DNA from: Blumeriella jaapii
Taxonomy: Eukaryota; Ascomycota; Leotiomycetes; Helotiales; Drepanopezizaceae
Direction of reading: 5' to 3'
Length of the DNA stretch: 64,000 nt
Assembly (NCBI GenBank): GCA_009599575.1
Contig: VWND01000067.1
Span: 372,001 to 436,000 of the forward strand
The position numbers and the translations under genes are program-made. The notes under the pieces were generated by a model. The model made no database searches. It saw only the letters and a list, made by a program, of their open reading frames with translations, and was not told the DNA's origin. Shown here in pieces: positions 12,512 to 25,127 of the stretch (its first letter is position 1; each line of letters opens with the position of its first letter).

Positions 12512-14727
12512 ATTAATCGAAAATAATATTTGTATATAATTTTTTTTTTTTTATAAAATGCAATAATAGCTTGTTTTTTCCGTTGTAAAACCTTACGTAA
12601 TTAACGAATTCGCAGTTTAATTCAAATAGATTTTAAAGCATATTTTCGGTCGAAAAGCCAGAAAAGTCGGCTTTTAAAAATATTCGTTATTTTTATTTTT
12701 TTTTTATTTCAGTCGAGCTTTATGATCGCGCTAAAAGCCTTAGGATTTGTTTTAAAATTCGCATAGCCCAAATAAGCTTTAGTATGCGCTTAAATAGTTT
12801 TCGCAGTTTTTCGTCGGAATATAAATTAATTATTAAAATTAATTTCGAATACGTCGTAATTCGAATTTTTAATAACAGCGAATCGATTAATAAAACCGAT
12901 AATATCGATTTTTTTTGTAATTAAATCGTAGTACGCCGCGTAGCAACGTATATAAAAATAGCAAAACTTACCGTTTTTTTTAATATTAACGTTATTCGTA
13001 AAAATAAAATTAAAAAATCGAAGTTTTTTAACGAAAAAAAGCTCGAGCAAAAACGAATTACCGTTTTTAAAAATCTTTTTTATTTACTTTAGCGTATTAT
13101 ATTTGCAATTTTCCGAAAAAGATTTGGTTTAGTTTTCGTTCGAAGCAAAAAAAAAAAAACTGACGGATTTATTTGGTTTTTATATAAAAATATCGAAATA
13201 AAATTTTTAAATCGTAACGTCGTCGAAAGCGAAAGTTTTAAGTAAAATAATTTAATTTTATGCTTTTTGTATGATTTTTTCCGCGATAATTTCGATATTT
13301 TTTTTCAGATTTTTTCGGTCGAATCGTATAATAATCGAGATTTTAAATGCTTTTATTAGCGTTTCGAATATTAGCGGTAATAATACGACGTTTTTAAACG
13401 CAATAAGCGTTTTTGATATTTGCGTATTTAGTTTCGAAAAATCAAATTTAAAATCGTTTAAGTTTTTTTTTTCGAAATGCCGGCGTTTTTTAAATCTGAT
13501 TTCGTAAAATCGTCGCGTTTTTTATTAATTAATTTAAAAGTTATAATTCGGCGTCGATTTCCGGCTGTTTTTATTCGCGATGCTTTTTTTATTAACGACG
13601 CGAATAGTTTTTTTTTTCGAACAAAAAAAGTTTCGAAAATATCGGCGCGTTTTTTTACGTTTTTTATTTTTATTTTTTTCGGAATCGTTTTTATAAATAT
13701 AATAGGTTTTTTGTATTCGAATAAACGGTTATTTGCTATCACGCTTTTAATTTCGTTTTCGGATTCGTTTTCGATAATTAGAAATAAAAGTCGCCGAATT
13801 ATTTTAGCTGTTTTAAAAATATTAATTGCTACCGCGTATGTTTTTTCGAACTGAACGAAAATAATATTAGTTTTTTCGTTTTTTTCGTTGTCGTAAATTT
13901 AAAATATCGGAATAGCGTCGTTTTTTTCCTTCGGTATAAAAATGCCGTATTTAGCGATATTTAATTTTTTGTTTTAAAAAAAGATTAAATTTAAAGTTTC
14001 GCAGCCGATTAAAACTTTTTTTAGCGATTGCATAGCGTCGTCGACCAGTTTGCAAACAGCTGTAAAAAAGCTTATAAATCTACGAGCCTTTAGATTATTA
14101 GCTTTTAAAGCTTGCGCTTTGAAAATATAAGCGTTTAATATCCAGACTTTTTTTTTCGTAAAAGTAATAATTTCGAAAAAACGAGCGAAATGTCGAAATA
14201 AAATAATATCGGTGATTTTGCTAAAAATATATTTTTAAATTTTTTTTTTTCGTTGATTTAGCAAAAAGCGTAAAACTCGGTCTGTTATTTTTTTTTTATT
14301 ATTTCGAGTTTTTTTTGCTCCGGCGAAAGCTTTTAAAACGTTATCGTAATTTAGCAAAAATTTATCGTAATTAAGGTTTTTGCGAACGAATTCAGTTTTA
14401 ACGAAACTTTCGTAATCGAATAGAAATTCGTTAACGTTTTCAATTATTATATCGAATTGTTTTATAAATATTTTTACGAAAGTTGTTTATTAATTTAAAA
14501 TAGCGGTATTATATACTTGCTTAAATTCGGAGAAATTGCGTATAATAATTCCGTTTTAAAATAAATTAAAAATAAATTTGCTAGATTTAGCAACGCTTTG
14601 TTTAAAAAACGATATAATATCGATGGGTTTATTAATTAAAAAAGTATATTATATTTATTGAAAAATAATTAGAAAAAAATACGGAAACTGTAAGATATTT
14701 GTATTTAAAAATCACGGGAATTCGCAT
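12512..14727 (-). pseudogene. Family D extra post-pol frame, D1 copy (N-terminal two thirds)
   Basis: This is a frame of unknown function downstream of pol. It begins at an ATG at 14727-14725 (first residues MRIPVIFKYKY) and runs leftward to 12512, where E1 cuts it; the next part is at 6083-5980 and the rest lies beyond copy A, outside the window. Open stretches 13742-13458 and 13050-12826 show the frame best, with few stops compared with the other two frames and residues shared with D2 and D3. The protein is rich in Lys, Asn, Phe and Ile, partly because of RIP. I recognise no domain. It carries one 33-bp palindromic motif (13573-13605). Confidence 0.65.
13573..13605 (-). repeat. 33-bp in-frame palindromic motif in the D1 extra frame
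   Basis: The outer arms are ATTCGCG and CGCGAAT. In the minus-strand frame it supplies 11 codons reading FASLIKKASRI, in phase with the open stretch 13742-13458. The same site in D2 and D3 has the same length. Confidence 0.75.
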
Positions 14728-15091
14728 ATTATTTTTTTAATAAATTATAATTGTTTAGGCAGGCATTCGTTCAAAACAGCGAAAAAAGTAAATAATACAG
14801 AAAATAGCAAATAATAAAATATATAAAAGATAGTTTTCGTAAAATGTGCGAATAATATAAATGTATCAGATATGCGGCTTAAATATATACAAAATTTTTG
14901 TTTTAATAAACAAAAGTACAATTAAACAAAAAAAGTATAATAAGTGTTTTAAATAATATAGAAAAAAGTTTTAAAAATAAATAATATATATGAAAAAAAA
15001 TAATTAGGTTGTATATAAGCAAAGCAAAACAAAAGCAGCAAAATAGTATATAATAAAAAAAAATAATAAATAATAAAAAACAATAGGACAA
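14728..15091 (-). other. Family D spacer between pol and the extra frame (D1)
   Basis: About 360 bp of very AT-rich sequence. A short hydrophobic open stretch follows the pol stop (15091-14903); a counterpart in D3 (41908-41714) is open over a similar span, and D2 keeps recognisable similarity. Poly-pyrimidine composition alone gives Phe/Ile/Leu-rich reading, so I do not call a gene. Confidence 0.4.
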
Positions 15092-16638
15092 TTAATAAAC
15101 AATTATATATATATATATATTTTTTTTTCGGTTATAAATAGAATTACGATTTAAATTATGCTTTTAATAGCGAGGTTATTATTCGATTATTTCTAGACTT
15201 TTCCAAAAAGTTTTTTTTTTTTAGAAATATAATCGCTTTAGTCGGAATCGTCGTCGGATTTGCTAAAATCGGAGTCGCTGTTTAAATCAGAATTTAAAAG
15301 ATAAATTTGCTAATTTCTTTTGTAAAATCGTTTTAATCGATTAGCGGCGAACGTTTTTTTCAGTTTCGTTTTATCGAATTTCGTAAGCTTATAATAGTTT
15401 TTATTTAATTCGGCCTTGTATATTTCGTAAAATCCGAGCCATTTATAATTAAATTTAATATCGGCCGATTTGTTAATAGCGCGCTGAACGTCGTAAATTA
15501 AAACCAGATTTTTTTTTTTAATTAGCGTTTTTCTTAAAACTTTAATTTTATTTCAAACTTTTTTAGCTGCTTTTTTATATTTTCTTTTTTTTAGAATTAT
15601 CTTTTTTATATTTATATCGCGATAATTCAGCTGTTTAAATTTTATTGCTAGCAGATCTGCTTTCGTTTTTATTTTAATTACGTTATAAAATTTCTATACA
15701 AGCTATTTTATTTCCAAAGGCAATCGAGCGTGTCGTATTAAATAAAAAATAAAATTATTTTAATAAAAGCGTATATATATATACGCATAATAAAAAGCAT
15801 TCTCGAGAATTTCCGCGACCACCGCTTATAGCCCTTTCGAATAGTTTTTAAAAAGCCGTCGAAAATATTTTTGTGTTTTCGTTTAGCGAATACGTTGCTT
15901 TTCGAATTATAAGCTAAGATTTAAATACGCTAAATGCCGTATTTTTCTATAAAAGTTTTAACAACGCTTTTATTTTCGGATTTATCGTCGACGTTTAATT
16001 TGCTAAATAAACCGTATCGATATATAACGTTTTTTTAAAAAAAAGTCGCTATAGCTTCGAAAATAGCGTTTCGGAAAAGTCGCTTTTCAAGCTATTTAAA
16101 TAAATCGTTAATAGCGAATACGAAGCATATATAGCCGCGATCGGTAATTAATACGCGTATAACGTCGAAGTTAATTTTTTTTTAAATTTTAAAAAACCAC
16201 GTCGGATATAATAAGTTTTTTTTTCGGCCAAGCTTTCGTTTTTAATAAAAAATGCAATTTTTAACGAAAGCTTTGCAATTTTCGAAGTATTTTTTTTATT
16301 AAAAGTCGTTTTTAATTCGGTGATAAATATTTTCAGCTTTTTTATAAAACACTTTTTCGTAAGCTTTTTTTATAATTTGAAATTTATCGGCTTTGTTATT
16401 TATTATTAAGCGTTTTTAATATATATTATTTTTTATTTTATATAATTTCTTATCGGTTAAAATATAATCGAAAGCTTAGTTTTTAAATAATTTGAATTAA
16501 TAATTTAATACGTTAAATAATTTAAACAAAATAGTTAAATAATATACGATTAAATAAAAGTTTTCGGTTTCGTAATTATCGATTAAAAGTTTATCTTCGT
16601 CGTTAATCGGCTTATTCCGATCGTTTTCGATTAAATTT

Positions 16639-16734
16639 ATTCGCGGTGTTAACCGAAATAATAACGCGAATGTTTTTTCGGCCCGAAAATTAATGTTTTT
16701 TATTCGCGGTGCTAGCCGAAATAGCAACGCGAAT
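16639..16734 (-). repeat. Pair of 33-bp palindromic motifs in D1 pol
   Basis: Two copies at 16639-16671 and 16702-16734, 63 bp (21 codons) apart. In the minus frame they read FALLFRLTPRI and FALLFRLAPRI. The right copy is close to a 13-bp inverted repeat (ATTCGCGGTGCTA, 7-nt loop, TAGCAACGCGAAT) with one mismatch. The same pair with the same spacing is present in D2 and D3. Confidence 0.85.
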
Positions 16735-18641
16735 AATTTTGGCTTTGTAAAATCCAAAGCGCAAATAGCGAAGCAGCCGATTTCGTTAGCGATTTATTCG
16801 TCGATATTTTATTCGCTTTATTTAGCGAAATTAAACGAATTAAAGCGTTTTCGTTTAAAAAGGCCGTTTGCCGCTGTATTAATTATTTTTTTAATATATT
16901 TGATTTCGAAGTTTATAAATCGCATCTAAGCTATTTAATTAATAACAAATGCTTTTAACAGATTATTAGCTTTTTTATTTAATTAATCGATAAGGATTTT
17001 TGCGTGTTTTTAAAATAAAATATACGTCGTATAATTCGCTTTTTATTTTTTTTATTATTTTAAAAGCGCTTTGATATTTTCGTTTGATAATATCGTAGCG
17101 TGCTTTCGCGAAAGATTATAAGCCGCTTTCGAATCGTAAAAAATGCCGTTTTTTGTTTTTATCGATTTATTGCAATACAGCTTTTTAGCCGAAAATACTA
17201 GCGTCGATAATTAAAATAATTTCTTTTGCGTTTAAATTATAATCGATTCGCATAAACGATAAAGCCGATAAAAAGTCGTTTTTAAGAATTTCTATAGTTT
17301 TATTTTGCTTTTTTTTCCAAACGAAATCGATTTTTTTTTTATCGTAGCGTAAATAAATACAGCTTTTTAAAAAAAGTTTTTAATTTAATTGCGGTAGTAA
17401 ATTATAATGCTAATAAAAGCTTTAGCTTCGGTAATATTTTTATATTTTTTTTATTCGCAAATTTTTTAATTTTTTTTCGTTAAAAGTAGCGGCCAGCGCT
17501 GTTAATTATATAACCGACGATATTTATTTCGGATATACAAAATTTTAATCGAAGGCTAATAATAGCTTTAGCTTTTTCGAAACAGATTATAATTTTATCG
17601 ATGTTTTAAATATATTTTATTATATAGCGTCGAATTTTAAAAAGAATTTTTTTATTATTATAATATAATTTAAAGCTTTTTATTTCAACGTCGTTAACGT
17701 AAAAAAAAGCAATATCAGAAATGCAAATTATAAAAACTTTATATACGATTTTTACGAATTAAGCGACTGAATTAATAGCTTCCATAAATATTTTAATTAT
17801 ACGCAGCAAACCGATTAAAATTTAAATTATTGTTATATTTCGAAATCGTAAATTAAATATTAAATAATCGTAGCCGAAAAACAGGTCGAAAAAAAAAGCG
17901 ATTATTAATTTTGCGAATTCGTTTAAAAATTAATCGACGTTGAATAGCACGTTAGCGTTTCGTATCGTTATTTTATTTATTTCGACGACTGCGGTAATAA
18001 GTTTGTAAATGCTTTTTTTTTTTTCGCAACGATAAATTATTTGTTTTTATATAGGCCGTAGCAAAACTCGAAAATCTTTTGCTTAATTCGTTTTTTTAGC
18101 ATTTCGACTATTTTATTTTAAAAAGCTTTTAAAACTGAAAAAGTTTTTTTTTGCCAAGCTTCGTAAAACACGGTTTTAATATCGATATAAAACGTAACGT
18201 TAAAGCTGAATTAGCCTATTTCGGTGAAATCGAAAGCTATAGCTTTTTTTCGGTTGCGTAAAACTTCGTACAAAATCTTTTTTTTTTTAACAAAAATTAA
18301 ATTCCGATTGCTAAATTATCAAATCGTTTTTTTGTAAATCGGCTATTAAATAATAAACTGGAAAATCGGCCGATAATAAGTTTTTCGAATTCGCTAATAA
18401 CTAATTGAAATAATTTTATTGCTTTATTTTTTTTAAATTAATCGTTTATTTTTTCGAAAATATTTCTATCGGATTCGCTAAGATTTACGAATCGTATTTT
18501 ATCAGCTTTACGTTTGTAAAAAGTGCTGATATTAATACAAAAAAATAAAATATATAGGTCGAGTTTATTTAATACGAAAACGAAATTTTTCGAAATTGTA
18601 TTTCCGAATTGATAGCCAAAAATATTAATTTAATTAATTTT

Positions 18642-18656
18642 ATTCGCGATGTTATT
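18642..18656 (-). repeat. Left part of a 33-bp palindrome split by element B
   Basis: The first 15 bp of the motif, including the target copy TTATT. The remaining 18 bp are at 25133-25150 beyond B. Uninterrupted copies are at 34306-34338 (D2) and 45440-45472 (D3). Confidence 0.85.
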
Positions 18657-18953
18657 TGTGACGATCTAATCAGTCGGAGGGCTGGGAGATCAGTCAACTG
18701 GTCGCCGAATTCACATGATATAAGAAACGAGCCTTTGGTTCTGTAACAAAAATATTCACTTAGAATTAACAACTGCAAAAGGCAGAAGTTGCTAAAAAAA
18801 GAGAGCCTTATATACATAAATAATCTCTACAGTTGATAAGAAGACTCACCAGAAGACCAAAAAGCTTGCAATTATACGTAATTGCTAAAAAGCTTGCAAT
18901 TATACGTAGTTGCTAGGATAACACGAGAAATAGCAATAAAGTGAGTCGTCATA
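18657..18953 (-). repeat. 3' LTR of copy B
   Basis: 297 bp. The outer end is well preserved (TGTGACGATCTAATCAGTCG), the inner end RIP-changed (GTCGTCATA). It contains a 28-bp-period tandem duplication around AGCTTGCAATTATACG (units at 18863 and 18891), matched in the 5' LTR, so the duplication predates this insertion. The purine tract GGACGGGAGAATAA (minus strand) lies just inside at 18954-18967. Confidence 0.95.
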
Positions 18954-21900
18954 TTATTCTCCCGTCCGAAAAAAGCGCGCCTTCGAGCTTTTATCTATTG
19001 GTACGTTATTATTCAAGTGATCGTACGAATCCAAACCTTCGAAATACGCTTTCAGCCAATTTATAAGTTTTGCAAAAAAACCAAAAAGCTTTTTATGCGC
19101 CAAGTGAAAATCGCGCATTTTTAAAAAAGCATATATAAAATCAAACGCGGAATACCACGTAAAATTTTTATCTAAGCCTATTCAAAAAGCTTTATACTAA
19201 AAGGTTTTTCGCTGCATTCGATAAGCGATCAATTTTTCGATTTCGTATTTAAGCTCGCCAGTTATATTAATAAATTTAAAAGCTAAATTAATCTGATTTG
19301 AAAACGCGTCGTCAGCTGCTTTACGCAATCGATTAGCGTAAAAAACTAAGTGTACGTTTATAATACTAAAAAGATCTAGCTTAAAAGCGTTGTCGAAAAT
19401 TTTGGCTACAATTTTAAAAAGGCCGTTTATAAAGTTGTCGAGCTTGCGAAAAAGCCGAAAGATCGGAAATAAACGTATATCGAGCTATACGTAATCGCTA
19501 ACGTTAAAATCGATCGCGCGGCGAAATTTATTCGTACTTTTTTTTATTTTGTCGTAAGCTTGTTAAAAATGCGATTTGACGAAGTTTCAAGCGTCGTAAT
19601 AGCGGCGAGCGTACGCACGAGCTTCGTTTGCGTTTAGCTTGTGTAAAAAGTTGAAAAAAAGAAAAGTATCGAGCTTTCAGTTCCAATTAATATAAAAAAT
19701 GTAATCGTGTATAATTTTAAAAAGTAAAAGGCTATTTAGACTTTCGTAAGAAAGAATTATTTAAGCGAAATCTATTATTAGGAAAAATTCGCTTCAATCG
19801 TTTTAATAAAAATTTACAAAAGGTCGAAAGCGTTTTTGCAGATATTAATTGTAAATTTCGGTCTGACCGTCGGTTTCAGAATAAGCGGCTGTCGAAAGCT
19901 TTAGTTGCGTACCGAATATTTTATTTAATTCAAACCAAAAGGTAAACTAATATTAAAAGCTACGATCGCTGATAATACTTTTTAAAAAGCCAAAATACTT
20001 GTATATATGAAATATATACAATTTGGCGAAACCTCGAGCGTCGATATTTTTATAGCAAAAAATCGAAATAGCCTGCTTGGAAAAGCGATTTATTATTACG
20101 AATACGTTGTCGTAATCGTGTTTGTTTTTATTAAAATTGCAAAAGTCTATTGTAACGTGCTTTCAAAAATGGTCAAAAACAGAAAAAGGCTGAAAAAAGC
20201 CGAGGCGCTTATCTTTTAAAACAGAATTTTTTCGATAAGCGTAGCAGTTGCGATAATATTGTTTTACGAAAGCTGTTATACCTCGCTAATAATATTAGTC
20301 CGAAAGCAATTGCGTAGTTTTGCGAGCGTTAAAATAAGCGGTAAAAATCTGATCGTATATTTTTCGTACAAAAGTCAAACGAAAATAATCGACGTTTGGT
20401 ATTATTAAGCGACCGTAATATAACAGCAGATCGCGTTTAAATATATACGAAGTGTTATTAGCGTCGTTTCTTTTCGTAGCGTTTCGTACAGCTTTTTTTC
20501 GAAAAGCTATCAAACTGCTAGCTGTGCGATTAGCGTGAAAAAGCTGGTCAACGACACGAAGTGCGAATAAAAAATCAGCTATTTTAATAATAAAAACAGC
20601 TATTTCGAAAGCCGTAGAAAATCGAAATTTTTTAATTAAAAAGCGGTAATTAATTTAATCGGTTCGAAAAAAAGTTTGCAGGCGCTGGGTGCGTTTAAAG
20701 CTGTTTTAGCGGTCGAATTCGCTCGTACGACGTATTAATACGTCAGCCAAAAAGTTGTGTTTATTTGGTTTATACGTAATAAGAAAATTGTAATCGGCGA
20801 AAAGCTCGGCCTAGCATGCCTGTCGAACGTTTAAAAGTTTGGAGGTTATAAAATACTTTAAAGTTTTATGATTAATAATTATTTTAATCTGATAAACTGA
20901 GCTAGCTAATTTAGCACGAAAATTGCTTAGAAATCTTACGATTGCGAATATTTTTTTGTCGTATACGACGTAGTTTAGTTTTGCGGAAGCTATAGTTTTG
21001 CTGAAATAAGCGACTGAAAGCCAATCGTCGCTATAAAATTGCGAAAGCATAAAAGCTATTACGCCGTCGAAAGCGTTAATTTTTAATATGCAAAAAAGGT
21101 TTTGCTTATAATATTATAAAACTGGTGCAGTAGTAAAAGCTAGTATAAAAAGATCGAAACTTTTCTGACATTTAAAAGTGAAATTGAAAACGTTAGCTTT
21201 GGTCAAATAGACCAAAGGCTTTGCAATTATACCGTAGTTTCGAATGAAACGTCGATAAAAGTTATAAAAACCAAAAAAGCTTTGTATATCTTTTACAATA
21301 GTAGAAGGCTTTTAGTAGGCGACCACGGAAATCTTTTTTAAGTTTATTTTTAAGCTTTTAATAAAAATAATAAAGCCTAAGTAACGGGTTCGAATAACGT
21401 TGAATTCAGATTTTCGAATATCGGCCTGTAATCTAGCGTCAACGAGCTTTTGAAGCATTTTGCGAACGTATATGATATATTCCAAAGGGTCGGACGAATA
21501 AATAAGAATGTTATTTAGGTATGCAATATAGAAATCGTTTAAATAATCGAAAAAAACGTCGTTTATATAGCGTTAATAAATTGCGGATTTATTAATAAAA
21601 CCAAAAAATAGCATTTTGCATTTATAAGCGTCGTAACGCGTACGAAACGTCGTCAGTTTTTTACTAGCGGAGTTTATTCGAATTTTGTGAAAAACTTAAC
21701 GAATATCGAGTTTCGTAAAAATTCGCGCTTTCGAAAGACGAGCAAGGGTCTTATCGATAAAAAGAAAAGGGTAGCGATTCTTACGAATAACATTATTAAA
21801 AGCTCGATAGTCGATACAAAAACGCAATAAACCGTCGGGTTTTTTGGCGAAAAGTATTAAAGCAGCGAAAAAAGCGATGAAAAGTTCGATGAAACTTTTA

Positions 21901-23195
21901 TTAAAATTATTTTGCAAATAAATCTTAATAATCTCGAGTTCCGAAATCGATATTTTATATAAAAAAGTGTATTTTAGCTTTTTTTTATTTATAATAAGCT
22001 CGATTTTATAATCGTAAAGCCGGTAAAAGGCTAGTTCGTTATTAGCGGCCTTAAAAAACACGTATTTAAGATCTTTGTATTTCGGGGAAAAAGATTCGAA
22101 AAAAGGTTTATTCGAAGTTAACTTTGCTAAGCTGGTTGAAAAAGTCGAAATCGATATTTCGTTGGTTCTGAAACGTTCGAAAAGACTATAAAATTGAGTT
22201 TTAAAAGAAATATTATACGTAAAATCGTTTAATATTTTATCGATTTCGTACAAAAAAATTAAAAACATTTTAATTGTTTTTTTTTTAAAAATCAGCTTAA
22301 AAGCGTATGCAATGATTTAGCAAATAAAAATTAAATAAGCAATAGATTAAGAAACTCGTTTTCGAATTGGTCGTTTGAAAGATTTAAAAGATAGCTTGTT
22401 TAAATTATCGATTATATTAAGCTAAAAGGCCATCGCGGCGAAAGCTTTTTTTCGGTTTTTGATATAACTGTTTTTCGTAAAACGAAAAAGCTGTTCTGAC
22501 GAAAAGAAAAAAGAAAAAAAAGAAATAATAAAAAGGGGATCGGCAGCCTAGAAAAGTAATAGTGTAATTTCTTATATTATTTTATTAGCGTCGCTATCGA
22601 AATTAACACCGCGAATAAAATTCGATCTTTTCGCGCTTCGCACAACGTCGTAAATCTGCCATAATTAATCAAAGTTTTTGTTACGTTTTATAGCGTCGTT
22701 TTAATAGCTAAATTAAATCTTTCGAAAATGCAAATAAAAAACTTTAATATAACGAGCGTAAAAGGCTGTGAAGGGATAAGACTTCGGCTAATAAAACTTG
22801 CGTTTATTATAATTTAGTAAAACTTAATATTCGGCCAACCAAGCTTTTTTTAAAATCATATTATAATTTTCGAAATTGATAATTAAAAAAAAAGTAAACG
22901 ATTGTATTCGATTGTTAATAATAAGGTTAAAAAGCGTAAAATATGTAATTAAATAGCCACGAGCTTTATTATACTTTTTTATAAAAAAAAAAGCCGGAAG
23001 AAATTAAATCAAAGGTTTTAAAAAAAAAAAAAAAAACTTGATCAGCGCCGAATCGATTAACGCATAACCGTTCGCTTTAAAATCGGCGAGCGCTTTTATC
23101 TTGTACGAAAGGCTATTTTTAATAAGTGTAACGGGAATTGTTAGTAAATCGCTATCAAAAAGCTTTCGAACGTTAAAATAACGCATATCGCGCAA
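18954..23195 (-). pseudogene. Family A protease-pol polyprotein, copy B, degenerate
   Basis: Protease stretch 23195-23004 with ALADFKANGYALID (D-S-G lost). RT enters at 22268-21696, the best open piece (190 codons), with KKPDGLLRFCIDYRAF and FTKLDIR, typical of Gypsy RT. The catalytic box at 21521-21510 reads YLNN, both Asp changed to Asn. RNase H at 21050-20811 (VAYFSKT, LNYVVYDKKIFAIVRF). Integrase N-terminus at 20513-20295, where the two His of the zinc-binding HHCC box appear as Tyr. A chromodomain-like module covers about 19300-19000. The frame ends with FFRTGE and a TAA at 18956-18954 that touches the LTR, so the polypurine tract is coding. Confidence 0.92.
22584..22616 (-). repeat. 33-bp in-frame palindromic motif, copy in B
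   Basis: Same position as in copies A and C, between protease and RT. Arms ATTAGCGTCGCTA and TAACACCGCGAAT surround TCGAAAT (plus-strand view). Length is again 33 bp. Confidence 0.8.
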
Positions 23196-23214
23196 TACGT
23201 TTAAAAAAAAAGCT

Positions 23215-24390
23215 TTGCTTAGGCCTGAGCGTTTTTCCGATTAGCGGAAAAGCTTTTAATTTTTTCGTATGCGTCTTGGAAATCGTTTGGAAAAGGGTTT
23301 TCGTTTTTATTACTATTATTAAAAGGCGAATCTTCGGCCGGTTCGATTTCGTTTACATTTATCAGCCTAAAAAGGCTTTTGGATGGAACCGAAAATCGGC
23401 TCGTAAAAGGTCGTGCAGATTGGTCTTTTTGAACTTTTTAATATAAAATAAAAAACGAACGTTATCGTTGGTCCGATCGAAAAAATAAAACGCTAAAGAG
23501 GGCGTTTTAGCGTAAAAAAGAAGGAAAAGCAGCAAAGGGTTAAAAAGAAGCTTGTAAAATATTAAAACGATTTTCGTACGTACGATTTAATTCGTAATAC
23601 GCTTTGGTTAAAAATTTACTATTTTAATAAATAATAAACTTGGTTAAAAAGCGATTCGCGTATAAAGTTCGTAGCTAATTAATTTTGTTTTTTTTAACGG
23701 ACGGCGGTGAGCCAATTTTTGAAAATCGTTGTACGCGCTTATTTCAAATACAGCTTTTCTCGTAAACGCTTTAGTATTTTGTTTCGGAGAGCGTTTCGAA
23801 GCTGTTTATCGGTCCGTATTTGAGCGTTTGCTGCGAAAGTAAAAAATCGCAAATAAAAGCGCTAAAAATCGTCGTGCGTACTTATTATAAGCATTTTAAA
23901 CTTATTTTCCGCTTTTTGAACGTTTGAAAGGTCGGTTAGAAAATCGGCGATTTTTTTTATTAATTCTTCGGAAAATATAAGGTCGGAACGGTCCAAAATA
24001 CGCGGGGTCAGGAACTTTTTTGCTACGCTTTCGGTCTGATCGAGTATATAATTCTTGCGAAATCGATCGCTAGCGAAATAATCGTAGTAAAGTTCGAGGT
24101 TATCGAAAACTTTAGTTTTTTAATGGCGTGTTTTGTAATTTTTATTATTATTTAATTTAAACTTAAGATTCGGAACGCGCTTTATACGAGCTAATCGAAA
24201 GTCAGCAGATAAATAGAAATTATAACGTTCAAAAGACGCGCTAAAATCTTGGCCGTTATAAAAAGATTCAAAAAAAGTTCGCGAAAAGCGTAAAGATTGG
24301 TTTGCAGCGCTTATTAATTAAAATAAAACGTTGCGAAAAAGAGCAGCAAATTCGCGACTAGCAAAAGCACGTTCGATAGATTTTACTAAA
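23215..24390 (-). pseudogene. Family A gag, copy B, degenerate
   Basis: This is the capsid gene region, upstream of the protease on the minus strand and colinear with A (4080-5240) and C (61850-62990). Conserved words in the three copies include a stretch reading like FDQTESV-x4-F and, further on, FAANV, but stops interrupt all frames. No zinc knuckle was recognised. Limits are approximate. Confidence 0.6.
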
Positions 24391-24830
24391 CGCTTTGATT
24401 AAAAAGTCTGTCGCAATCGCATAGCTTTCAGAAGTTGTCGTTTACGCTTTTGCGCTTTTTTCAATTGATTTTGTAAAAGTCTTAACTAAACGCTTTTAGC
24501 GCTAGGCTAAAAAGTGGCAGGCGAAATGGTTAGCGCTCTGCTTTTTCTTTTGTTTTTTTTTCCTCGGAAAAAGAACTGTTTTTTTTAAAAAAAAAAAGCT
24601 TCTGAAGGAGGCTGCTTTTTCGCTGATTAAGAGAAAAAAGAAAGTTGAAGTATAATAGCAGAAGCTGAAAAGCTTTGCTAAAAAAAAGATCGTTAAACAA
24701 AAGCTATTTTTCGCAAAATACGGAAATAAACCTTTTCACGACCGGTCGATCACTTTGGTATAATTCGTAAAAAATTCGAGAAAAGAAATAATTTACGCCG
24801 TCGCCAACGTAAAAAAAGAATTATTAATAA
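24391..24830 (-). other. Family A leader, copy B
   Basis: AT-rich region between the 5' LTR and gag with homopolymer runs near 24545-24598. No gene is visible. It is colinear with 5241-5711 of A. Confidence 0.5.
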
Positions 24831-25127
24831 TATAACGATTTAATCAATCGAAAAGCTGAAAAATTAATTAATTGGTCGCCGAGTTTACATAATATAAGAA
24901 ACGAGCCTTTGGTTTTATAACAAAGATATTCATTTAAAATCAACAATTACAAAAGGCAGAAGTTGCTAAAAGAAGAAGGCTTTATATACATGAATAGTTT
25001 CCATAGTTAATAGAAAGACCCACTAAGAAACCAGGGAGCTTGCAGCTATACGTAGTTGCTAGAAAGCTTGCAGCTATACGTAGTTGCTGGGGTGATACGA
25101 GAGGTGGCAACAGAGTGAGTCGTCACA
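24831..25127 (-). repeat. 5' LTR of copy B
   Basis: 297 bp. The inner end is RIP-changed (TATAACGATTTAATCAATCG) and the outer end intact (GAGTCGTCACA). Tandem 28-bp-period duplication of AGCTTGCAGCTATACGTAGT (units at 25037 and 25065). A TATA-like TATATA lies at about 24983-24988. Confidence 0.95.

Larger units (their letters stand above)
12512..18656 (-). mobile_element. D1 fragment b (between E1 and B)
   Basis: This 6.1-kb piece of D1 aligns colinearly with 28175-34320 of D2 and about 39320-45455 of D3. It contains most of the extra frame (12512-14727), the spacer, and pol (15092-18656). The right border is the 5-bp target site TTATT (18652-18656) of element B; its partner CTATT is at 25128-25132. 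Confidence 0.95.
15092..18656 (-). pseudogene. Family D pol (RT-RNase H-integrase), D1 copy, split by B
   Basis: The RT lies at about 18500-17400, with catalytic box YVND at 17701-17690 (first Asp changed to Asn). The integrase core region is around 16250-15850, ending in the AYNSK-type motif expected before the integrase tail. The C-terminal DNA-binding part contains a LGPYEV-like motif near 15440. The frame ends at TAA 15094-15092. The N-terminal part of pol continues on the other side of B from 25128. Two 33-bp motifs lie in the frame (16639-16734) and a third is split by B. Stops are frequent in all frames. Confidence 0.85.
18657..25127 (-). mobile_element. Family A Gypsy-type LTR retrotransposon, copy B (full length)
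   Basis: A complete 6,471-bp element with two 297-bp LTRs, on the minus strand. It interrupts D1 pol with a 5-bp target duplication (TTATT at 18652-18656, CTATT at 25128-25132; CTATT occurs once in D2 at 34316-34320). Order from the right: 5' LTR, leader, gag, protease, RT, RNase H, integrase, chromodomain-like tail, 3' LTR. It is the reference copy for the family in this window because both ends are present, and its outer LTR borders are unmutated (TGTGACGA and TCGTCACA). Confidence 0.97.

Noticed and set aside
16639..16734. CRISPR-like spaced repeats
   Set aside because: Only two units, with a coding spacer that is itself conserved between copies; the units are palindromes in a reading frame.
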